From Amoebophrya sp. A120 (taxonomy: Eukaryota > Sar > Dinophyceae > Syndiniales > Amoebophryaceae): a stretch of DNA of 64,000 nt. Each line of letters starts with the position of its first letter. Within the stretch, counting starts at the first letter, position 1. Shown piece after piece: positions 54,501-64,000 of this stretch. The position numbers and the translations under genes were made by a program. Below the pieces are notes generated by a model. That model worked only from the letters and a program-made list of their open reading frames with translations. It was not told where the DNA came from and did not search any database. Location: contig CAJINV010000013.1 of the NCBI GenBank assembly GCA_905178155.1, positions 1,740,281 to 1,804,280 on the forward strand, given 5' to 3'.

Positions 54501-57500
54501 TATCGCGATTTGGATCCGCGCTCTCCGTATACGGAATCACGCTGATGGGATCGTCGCTCTCCATCCTCGACACCGGCTACATCGGATCCTCGTTTTCCCT
54601 CCGGACGTTCGGCAGGCTAGGGTCCTCGATGTCCGTGTACGGTTTGACCAGCTTCGGGTCCGCGATGTCGCTGCTCGACTTCGCGAGCTTGGGCTCCGGT
54701 CTGTCCGTCCGGTCCTACGCGCGACTGGGTTCGTCCATGTCCGTGTTCGGCTTCGCGCGAATCGGGTCCTCGTTGTCCGTGCTCGACTTCGTGTCCACCG
54801 CAAGCAGCTTCTCGATCCGGTCTATGGCCAGGTTTGGCTCAACTTTATCCGTCTACGGGTTCTGCAAGCTGGGATCCTCGGTTTCCATTCTGGACTACGC
54901 AAACATGGGATCCAGCATGTCCTTGCGAACTTACGCGCGGATGGGCTCGGCTTTGTCCGTGTACGGATTCGTGAAGATGGGATCCGGTTTGTCGATTCTG
55001 GACGCCGCTTGGCTCGGGTCTTCCTTGTCGATCCGATCGCTAGCGAGACTCGGTTCCTCGATGTCTCTGTACGGAATCTGCCGCATGGCCTCGAACTTCT
55101 CGTTACTCGACGCCGGTTCGGTCGGCTCCGCGTTGTCGATTCGGTCCTGCGTCAGGTGGGGCAGCTCGATGTCCGTGTACGGTCTGTCCCGCGTGGGGTC
55201 CTCGATCTCCATCCTGGACTTCGGCAGTTTCGGGAGCAGTCTGTCCTGCCGCAGCTTCCTGCGGTTCGGCAGTTCGATGTCGGTGTACGGGGTCAGCCGG
55301 ATCGGGTCCGGAATGTCGATTCTGGGTGCGGTGTACCTGGGGTCCTCTTTGTCCCTGCGTGCCTGCGCTCGGTTTGGATCTACATTATCCGTCTACGGAT
55401 TCAGCAAGGTCGGGTCCTCCATGTCCGTGCTCGACTTCTTCCACGTCGGGTCGGTCATGAGCGTCCGGTCCATGCTGCGGCTCTCGAGTTCCTGCAGTAT
55501 CTACGGGATTAGCCGGTTCGGATCTTCAGTTTCGTTACTGGATTTCCTGAGCTGCGCGTCGGCCATGTCGGTTCGCTCGATGGCGAGATTGGGCTCTGCT
55601 CTCTCCCTCTACGGCATGAGCTTCTTGGCGTCCTCCGTCTCCATGATGGACTTCATCAACATGGGCTCCTCGATCTCCCTCCGAACCTTCAGTCGCTTCG
55701 GATCCAGTCTCTCCGTCTACGGGGTCACGCTGTTCGGCTCCTCCATGTCGATCCTGGACTTCGTCAACCTCGGGTCGTCCTTCTCGACCCGGAGCTTCGG
55801 CCGGTTCGGCTCGACGCTGTCCCTGTACGGCGTCAGCCGGTGCGGCAGCAACATGTCGCTGTTGGACTTCCTGTGCATCGGAAGCGCTCTGTCCGCACGC
55901 AACGTCGCCCGGTTCGGCAGTTCTCTGTCCGTGTACGGAACGCTGCGATTCGGGAGTGCTCTGTCCGTGCTCGACGTGATCAACGTCGGGTCCGCGATGA
56001 GCATCCGTTCGGTCGTCCGACTGGGGTCCGCGTTGTCCGTGTTCGGATTCAGCCGCCTCGGGTCGAGTTTGTCCGTCCTGGACTTCGTCAGCTTGTCCTC
56101 CAGCCTGTCCCTCCGCGGGTTCTCGCGGTTCGGAAGCAGTATGTCGGCGTACGGGCTGACCAGACTCGGCAGCAGCTTCTCGCTGCTGGACTACTGCCAC
56201 ATCGGATCCAGTGTGTCCATCCGGTCGTTCGCCCGCATCGGGTCGTCTTTCTCGTGCCGCTCGGTGTACGAAGCGCCGGCGATCATCGACGGGGCGTTGC
56301 ACATCGAGGATTACGTGCAGACCTCCAGTACCTTCAGCGTGCGGTCGTTTGTCCGGCTGGGAAGCAGTCTTTCCGTCTACGGCACCGCGCGGCTCGGATC
56401 CGCTCTGTCCGTCCTGGACATGGCCTCGATCGGGTCCGGATTCTCCTGCCGCTCCTTCGTCCGACTCGGGTCGGCGCTGTCGGTGTTTGGCATTAGCCGG
56501 ATGGGCTCGCAGATGTCGCTGCTGGATTTATTGCATATCGGCAGTAGTGTGTCCGTCCGAACGTACGTGCGAATCGGATCCAGTTACTCCGTCTACGGCA
56601 TGGTCCGCATGGGGTCGAGCATGTCGATTCTGGACTTCATGAGTCTGGGCTCCAGCTGCTCCACGAGAACCTTCGCGCGCATCGGCAGCGCCACCTCCGT
56701 GTACGGGTTTTCGCGCCTCGGGTCGGGTTTGTCGGTTCTCGATTACCTGCACTTGGGGTCGTGTCTGTCCGTCCGCAGCTTCGGGCGACTGGGCTCCGCC
56801 TTGTCCGTCTACGGGCTGACACGGATGGGTTCCGGCTTGTCCGTCCTGGACGCGGTGCACCTCGGGTCCGCCATGTCGGTACGCGGATTCGTCCGACTGG
56901 GGTCCAGCTTGTCGGTCTTCGGACTGTCGCGCATGGGCTCCAGCCTGTCGATCCTGGACTACTTCAGCATGGGCAGCAACTTGTCGCTCAGATCCTACAT
57001 CCGCCTCGGATCTTCCATTTCCGTGTTTCAGTCGCGCATCCGACTGGGGGCAAATATGTCTGTGTTGGATTACCTGTTCGTCGGGTCCACGCTGTCCCTG
57101 CGCGGCATGTGCCGCCTCGGTTCCGCCACGTCCGTCTACGGGATGGCGCGCTTCGGGTCCAGCATGTCGCTTTTGGACGCCGTGCACCTCGGTTCCATGC
57201 TGTCGATCCGGAGTTTCGTCCGCATGGGATCCGGTATCTCCGTGTTCGGCCAGGGCCGGTTCGGCGAGCAAATGACGGTCTTCGACTACATGTCGCTCGG
57301 GTCCGCGTTCTCGTGCCGCAGCTTCGCGCGACTAGGATCCTCGATGTCCGTCTACGGATTTGGAAAGTGCGGCTCCTGCTTTTCCATCCTCGACGCGGTG
57401 CACATGGGCAGCTGTCTGTCGATCCGGAACTGGGGAAGGCTAGGTTCCGCTGTCTCCGTCTACGGATTGTCGAGATTGGGTTCCAGCTTGTCGGTGCTCG

Positions 57501-60500
57501 ACTTCACCTCGATGGGAAGCTCGATGTCCTGCCGCGGATTCTTGCGGCTCGGCTCCGCCATGTCGATGTACGGCATGCTGCGAGTCGGATCGAACATGAG
57601 CCTGTTGGACTTCCTGCAGATTGGGTCCGCGATTTCCGTCCGGAACTTGGCGAGATTGGGATCCTCCCTGTCGCTGTACGGCATGTGCCGCATGTCCAGC
57701 AACTGTTCGCTGCTCGACATGTTCCACATCGGCAGCTCCATGTCGGTGCGCATGTTCTGCCGCGTGGGGTCTGCTTTGTCCGTCTACGGGATGGGCCGGT
57801 TCGGAAGTTGCCTGAGCGTTTTGGATATGCTGTCGTTGTCGTCGAGTTTGTCGATCCGCAACTTCGCGCGCATGGGCAGCAGTTGCTCGGTGTACGGCAT
57901 GACCAGGATCAGCTCCTGCATGTCGTTGCTCGACTTCTTGCAGATTGGTTCCGGGATGTCGATCCGGAACGTCGCGCGATTAGGATCGTCCCTGTCCGTC
58001 TACGGTATGGCAAGACTGGGATCGAACCTGAGCTTGCTGGACATGATGTCGCTCGGGTCCAGTCTCTCCGTCCGAAACTTCGCGCGCATGGGGTCCGCGT
58101 CCTCCATCTACGGCATGGCACGCATGGGAAGCTGCATGAGCATCTTGGACTTCGTGCAAATCGGGTCTGGGTTGAGCATGCGCAACTTCGCGCGACTCGG
58201 CTCTAGTTGCTCCGCGTTCGGCATGAGCCGGTTGGGCAGCTGCATGTCGGTGCTGGACTTCGTGAACATCGGGTCTGGGTTCTCCGTCCGGAACTTCTCC
58301 CGACTGGGCAGCTCGCTTTCCGTCTACGGAATGGTCCGGTTCGCGTCCAGCTGCTCGTTGCTCGACGCCTGCCAGGTCGGCAGCAGCATTTCCGTCCGAA
58401 ACTTCGCTCGGTTCGGCTCTGCGCTGTCCGTTTACGGCATGGCGCGGTTCGGATCCAGTCTGTCGTTGCTCGACAGCGCCGCGATTGGCTCCTGCTGCTC
58501 AGTGCGCAACTTCGTCCGCATCGGAAGTAGTCTCAGCGTGTACGGAATCTCGAGATTGTCAAGCGCGGTTTCCATTCTGGACTTCGTGCAGCTCGGCTCC
58601 AGCATCTCCGTCCGGAACTTTGCGCGATTGGGCTCCTCCCTCTCCGTCTACGGAACCTTGCGACTGTCCAGCGGCATGTCGTTGCTCGACTTTTTGCACG
58701 TAGGCTCTGGAATGTCGCTGCGCAACTTCGCCCGCATGGGCAGCTCCTGCTCCGTCTACGGCATCGTCCGAATGGGCTCGCAGATCTCGCTGCTCGACTG
58801 GTTCGCGCTCGGATCCTCCTGCAGCATCAGGAACTGCGCGAGACTCGGGTCGTCCCTCTCCGTCTACGGAATGGTGCGGTTCGCGTCCTGCCTGTCGGTG
58901 CTCGACGCGGTGCATCTGTCCAGCTGTTTGTCCCTGCGCAACTACTGCCGCATGGGAAGTTCGCTGTCCGTGTACGGAATCACGCGGTTTGGGTCCGGCA
59001 TGTCGGTGCTGGACTTGTTCCACGTCGGCAGCTCGTGCAGTGTCCGGCAACTCGTCCGTTTGGGGTCCTCGCTGTCCGTGTACGGCATGGCCAAATTCGG
59101 GTCCTCCATCTCCACGCTGGATTTTCTCCATTTGGGCTCTATGCTGTCCGTCCGGACCTACACGCGCCTCGGGTCCTCGGTTTCGGTCTTCGGAATCGCA
59201 AGGCTTTCCTCCGCGATCTCGATTTTAGATTACTGCGTGCTGTCGTCGGCTGTCTCTGTCCGCAGCTTCTTGCGGCTCGGCAGCTCGATGTCGGTATTCG
59301 GTACCACCAAACTCGGATCCGCAATGTCCGTCCTCGACTTCGTGGCGATCGGCAGTTCCATCTCCGTCCGCTGCTTGGCCAGGATGGGCAGCGCGATGAG
59401 CGTGTACGGCATGATGCGGTTTGGTTCCGGCATGTCGATCTTGGATTTCGTCACCATGGGGTCAAGCTTGTCTCTGCGGAACTTCAGCCGATTAGGTTCT
59501 AGCATGTCCGTGTTCGGAATGGCGAGAATCGGCTCGAATGTGTCACTGCTGGACTTCATCAGCTGCGGCTCCAGCTGCAGTGTCCGAAACTTCGCGCGCC
59601 TCGGGTCCGCGCTGTCTTTGTACGGAATCGCGAGAGTGGGTTCGAATCTTTCCGTTTTGGACTTCGCGCACCTGTCGAGTTCCATTTCCATCCGCAACTA
59701 CTGCCGGGTGGGAAGCAGTCTGTCCGTGTACGGAATGACAAGGCTCGCCTCCGCGATCTCTCTGCTGGACTTGCTGCACCTCGGTAGCAGCTTTTCCATG
59801 CGGGGATTCGCGCGACTGGGATCCAGTTTGTCGGTCTTCGGGATCGCAAGACTGAGTTCTTCCATCTCCGCGCTCGACTTCTGCCACTTCGGTAGCAGCT
59901 TGTCGGTGAGAAGCTTCGCCCGGTTCGGCAGCTCGCTTTCCGTGTTCGGACTCGCGAAGTTCTCCAGCTCCGTGTCGATGCTGGACTTCGTCAGCTTGGG
60001 AAGCAGTTTGTCCCTCCGCTCCTTTGCCCGCCTCGGGTCCACGCTGTCCGTGTTCGGGTGCGCCCGGATGGGAAGTGCGATTTCGGTTCTCGACTGGTTC
60101 CACATGGGCTCCAGCTACAGCATGCGCAGCTTCGGGAGGTTGGGATCATCGCTGTCCATGTACGGGCAGTTGCGACTCGGCTCCTCCATGTCCATGTTGG
60201 ACATGCTGGTCCTCGGTTCCAGCCTGTCCATGCGCCACTACGGGCGGTGCGGATCGGCGTGCAGCATCTACGGAACGGCGAGGCTTGGGTCCTCGATGTC
60301 CATGCTGGACTTCATGCTCGCGGGCTCTAGCATTTCCATCCGCGCGTTCGGCCGTCTGGGCTCCGCGTTGTCGGTGTACGGAATCTCGAGACTGGGCAGC
60401 GGACTGTCTTTATTGGATTTGGTCCACACCAGCTCCTCGATGTCGCTGCGCAGCTTCGCACGGGTCGGATCTTCCATGTCCATCTATGGCTTGGTCCGAC

Positions 60501-63500
60501 TCGGCTCCTGCCTGTCCTGCCTGGATGCGGCGAGCTTCGGCTCCGGGCTGTCGCTCCGGAACTTCCTCCGCGTCGGCTCCGCGATCTCGATCTACGGGTT
60601 GAGCCGCATGGGAAGCAGCTGCAGTGTGCTGGACTTCGTGCATGTGGGGAGTTCTCTCTCCATCCGGTCCTTGTCCCGGTTAGGATCCGCGCTCTCTGTA
60701 TTCGGGATCACAAGATTGTCTAGCAGCATCTCGATCCTGGACTTCCTGTCGTGCGGCTCCGGTCTCTCCGCTCGCGCGTACGCCAGACTGGGATCCGCGA
60801 TGTCGGTGTATGGAACAATCCGACTCGGGTCGAGCATCTCTCTGATCGACTTCTTCCACATCGGAAGTGCGATTAGCTTGAGATCCTTCGCCAGGTGCGG
60901 CTCCTCCATGTCGCTGTACGGGTATGCGAGATTGGGTTCTTCCATGTCGATCCTGGACTTCGCACATTTGGGGTCGGGTTTGTCATCCCGGTCGTTCGGA
61001 CGGTTCGGCAGTTCCCTCTCCGTCTACGGCATCACGGTGTTCAGCTCGCAGATGAGCGTGCTCGACTATGCGCATTTCGGGTCCAGTCTGTCTGTCCGCA
61101 GCTACGTGCGGATGGGCTCCAGCCTGTCCGTGTTCGGGCTGCTGCGGTTCGGCTCCAGCATGAGCCTGCTCGACTACTTCAGCATCGGCAGCAGCTGCAG
61201 CTTGCGACACTGCGCGCGGTTCGGAAGCTCCATGAGCGTCTACGGCTTCACGAAGTACGGATCCGCTCTGTCCCTCCTCGACTTCATGTCGCTGGGCAGC
61301 AGCTGCTCGCTCCGCAACTTCGCAAGGCTAGGTTCGTCCTGCAGCGTGTTCGGCGTTGCGCGACTGGGATCTGGCATTTCCGTTCTGGATTTCATCCACT
61401 TCGGATCCTCCATGTCGGTGCGAAGCTACTCCAGACTCGGCTCCTCCATGTCGGTGTATGGTACCGCGCAGCTCGGGTCCTGCGTGTCGCTGTTGGATCT
61501 GCTCGAGATCGGATCTTCCTTCTCGTGCCGCTCGTACGTGCGACTCGGATCCTCGCTGTCCTTCTTCGGAATCGGGCGGCTCGGGTCCGCGATGTCGGTC
61601 TTAGATTTCGCGCACATTGGTTCCGGCTTGTCGCTGCGGTCGTTCATGCGCATGGGCTCGGCTTCCTCGGTGTACGGACTCGCGCGACTCGGCTCGCAGC
61701 TGTCCATGCTGGACTTCTGCAGTTTCGGCTCCAGCATGTCCGTGCGCGGCTTCATGCGGCTGGGAAGCTCGTTCTCCACCTACGGCATGGTCCGGATCGG
61801 CACGGCGATGTCCGCGTTGGACTTCATCAGTTTCGGCTCCACCATGAGCTTGCGGAAGATGGGAAGACTGGGCTCCTCGCTGTCCGTCTACGGCATGGGC
61901 CGGATGAGCAGTTCCATGTCCTTGCTCGACTGCCTGTGTATCGGCTCGTCGCTGTCCGCCCGGTCCTTCTTGCGGTTTGGAAGTGCGTGCTCGGTGTACG
62001 CGATGACCAGACTCGGGTCCTGCCTGTCCGTGCTGGATTGGGTGCACCTGGGCTCGTCCTTCAGCGTCCGCTCGTTCGCCCGAGTCGGGAGCAGCTTGTC
62101 CGTATTCGGCTGCGTGTTGATGTCGAGCTCCTTGTCGCTGCTCGACTGCGCACACTTGGGCTCGACGTTCTCCGTCCGGAACTTCGCGCGGTTCGGGTCG
62201 ACCTTGTCGACTTACGGTGTAGGCAGGCTCGGATCCAGCATGTCATTGCTGGATTTGCTGCATCTCGGATCTTCCGTTTCGGTGCGGGCTGCGTCCCGAT
62301 TGGGCTCCAGCTGCAGCGTGTATGGCATCAGCCTGTTCGGCAGCAGCGTGAGCTTGCTGGACTTCATGTCCATGGGCTCCGCGCTGTCCCTGCGGTCGTT
62401 CGCGAGGCTCGGATCCAGTCTGTCGGTGTTCGGCGTGACCAAGATGGGTTCGCTGCTGTCCTGCCTGGACTTCGTCACCTTCGGCAGTTCCTGCTCGATC
62501 CGCATGTTCAGCCGACTGGGAAGTTCCGCTTCAGTTTACGGCCTTGCAAGACTGGGCTCGGCGTTGTCGCTGCTCGACACGGTCTCGATCGGCAGCTCCT
62601 TGTCCGTCCGCACCTTCGCCCGGATGGGGTCCGCTGCCAGCGTGTACGGAATGGTCCGGTTCGGAAGTTCAATGTCTTTGCTGGACTGCTTCTGCATCGG
62701 ATCCACCATGTCCATGCGCAGCTACGCGCGCCTGGGGTCTTCGCTTTCCGTGTACGGAATCAGTAGACTCGGGTCCTGCGTTTCCATTCTGGACTACGTG
62801 AACATCGGGTCCGCTTTTTCGATCCGCGCGTTCAGCCGGTTCGGCTCCAGCTTCAGCCTGTTCGGCATTGGCAGACTCGGATCCTCCATGTCTGTGCTGG
62901 ACATGCTGTCGCTCGGCAGTTCCATGTCCACCCGCGGTTTCGCGAGATTAGGGTCCAGCCTCTCCGTCTACGGACAAGTCAGGTGCGGATCGGCGTTGAG
63001 CGTCTTGGACATGACTTACTTGCGTTCGTCCTTGTCCTTGCGTTCTCTCGCGCGGTTCGGCTCCAGCTGCAGTCTCTTCGGCGTCTGCAGAATCGGGTCC
63101 TGCCTGTCCATGCTCGACCAGGTGACTTTTGGTTCCAGCTTGAGTCTCCGCAGCATCGGCCGCATGGGAAGCAGCGTTTCCGTGTACGGAATCTCGCGGT
63201 TCGGATCCAGTTGCAGCATTCTTGACGCGGTCAGCCTCGGCTCCGCGCTCAGCTGCCGGTCATTCGCGCGCTGCGGCTCGAGTTTGTCCGTCTTCGGGAT
63301 GGTCAGGTTCGGAAGTAGTTTGAGCGTGCTCGACACCATCAGCTTCAGCAGCGCGTTCAGCATGCGAGGGTTTGCACGACTGGGATCTTCTTTGTCCGTG
63401 TTCGGCTGCGCGAGAATCGGCTCTTCTCTCTCCGGCTTGGACTGTGTCTCCCTCGGCAGCTCGCTGTCGATCCGCAGCTTCTCGCGGTTGGGTAGCAGCT

Positions 63501-64000
63501 TCTCCGTGTACGGTGTGGCGAAGGTCGGGTCGTGCCTGTCGTTGCTTGACGGTGCGTCGATCGGCTCGAGCTTCTCCATCCGGTCGTTCGCAAGACTCGG
63601 AAGCAGCTTGTCGATCTTCGGATTGGTGAACATGGCGAGCTCGCTGTCTTTGCTGGATCTCGCTTCCCTCGGTAGCTCGATCTCCTGCCGCAGTATCGCG
63701 CGGTTCGGATCCGGCCTTTCGCTGTACGGCACGACCAGATTGGGGTCCGCGATCTCGCTGGTTGACTTCGCGAACCTGGGCAGCTCCTTCTCCTGCCGCT
63801 CGTTCGCGCGGTTCGGAAGCACGATTTCGGTGTACGGCACGGTCAGACTCGGGTCGGCTTTGTCCGTTCTCGACTACGTGCTGTGCGGTTCCAGTTTCAG
63901 CGTCCGGTCCTTCAGCCGCTTGGGATCCTCTCTTTCCGTCTTCGGCTGCGGCAGACTTGGAAGCTCCTTGTCCCTGCTCGACATGTTGACGCTCGGTTCC
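45590..64000 (+). CDS. Giant 12-residue-repeat secreted or surface protein (3-prime end outside window)
   Basis: Exons 45590-47763 and 47992-64000 are in frame (phase 2 junction) and give at least 6,061 codons with no stop. Residues 1-325 are Ser/Arg/Asn-rich and probably disordered. A hydrophobic stretch near 327-347 (KFLFAFFLFFQLFFLQADAF) is a signal sequence or signal anchor with an A-D-A site; a later ATG may be the true start if it is a cleaved signal. A unique region follows (VDIDPALEDPKINFRKDG), then repeats that begin degenerate (GDDLRV, GDKLSV, GEEVSV) and become regular: G-S-S-x-S-V then YG, LD or R-x-F, then three residues. Three rungs make a 36-residue unit of order YG, LD, RxF. 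The alternating small/hydrophobic pattern suggests a beta-solenoid. Function is inferred only as structural or adhesive. Confidence 0.9.
47040..64000 (+). repeat. Coding tandem array, 36-bp rungs in 108-bp triplets
   Basis: The protein repeat is visible at DNA level as GGGTCC/GGCAGC (Gly-Ser) every 36 bp and TAYGG, CTGGAC and CGSNNSTTC every 108 bp. Units differ freely at third positions and between the two serine codon families, so the array is old rather than freshly amplified. About 444 rungs lie in exon 2. Breaks of periodicity occur near 52.52, 52.83, 56.27 and 57.03 kb. Confidence 0.9.
47764..47991 (+). other. Intron of the giant gene
   Basis: 228-nt GT-AG intron. Splicing joins Y-G-M-S-R to F-G-S-S-L-S, restoring an exact rung border. 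It contains a small hairpin (GTCACGCAG...CTGCGTTGAC) near 47870 but no terminal inverted repeats. Confidence 0.85.

Noticed and set aside
54931-63840. Minus-strand frames across the giant array (for example 55535-56302 and 63016-63840)
   Set aside because: Antisense shadows of a 36-bp coding period; they lack starts in context, start and stop at random rungs and have no independent motif.
46860-64000. Naming the giant array as bactofilin, antifreeze or hexapeptide-transferase solenoid
   Set aside because: Glycine spacing is superficially similar, but the 12-residue YG/LD/RxF cycle does not match the signatures of those families; only a general beta-solenoid suggestion is kept.

Overview
The window is nuclear DNA from a compact-gene eukaryote, most likely an alveolate of the dinoflagellate lineage. 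A parasitic syndinian of the Amoebophrya type would fit best. The reasons are: every gene I can support lies on the + strand (a co-oriented array); most genes carry short introns; and several introns are transposon-like units with terminal inverted repeats and 5-bp target duplications that start TAT and end ATA, which resemble the introner elements described in such genomes. The organism call is an inference. No rRNA, tRNA or CRISPR was seen.

Layout. 0-1 kb: possible tail of an upstream gene, then a TMEM14-family gene. 1.5-4.4 kb: a satellite block (GC-rich ~107-bp units, then ~30-bp units) bracketed by short palindromic repeats. 4.6-12.9 kb: single- or two-exon genes for an SDHAF4-like complex II assembly factor, an unknown protein, a STIMATE-like ER membrane protein, a tail-anchored coiled-coil protein, a TLC-like multipass protein interrupted by an introner, and a DoxX-like membrane protein. 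13.8-18.7 kb: a large five-exon secreted or membrane protein of unknown family, split by two introners only 42 bp apart. 20.0-23.3 kb: a divergent kinesin and a second DoxX-like paralogue. 23.4-25.7 kb: a dispersed AT-core repeat array and a GC-rich block.

26.0-42.4 kb: five consecutive multi-exon genes (here A to E), none recognised, with about 19 introns that I could place by keeping reading frames open. They are separated by repeat-rich spacers, including a GC-rich block at 34-35.5 kb with a strong inverted repeat in its centre. 43.2-45.5 kb: a small membrane-protein exon and AT-rich spacer.

45.6 kb to the window end: one giant gene, at least 6,061 codons in two exons and still open at base 64,000. 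It encodes a Ser/Arg-rich N-terminal part, a strongly hydrophobic segment ending in an Ala-Asp-Ala cleavage-like site, and then more than 450 copies of a 12-residue repeat arranged in 36-residue triplets (a YG rung, an LD rung and an R-x-F rung). This is the outstanding feature: probably a giant secreted or surface beta-solenoid-like protein. Because the reading frame has no stop in the window it is easily missed in favour of shorter shadow frames on both strands.
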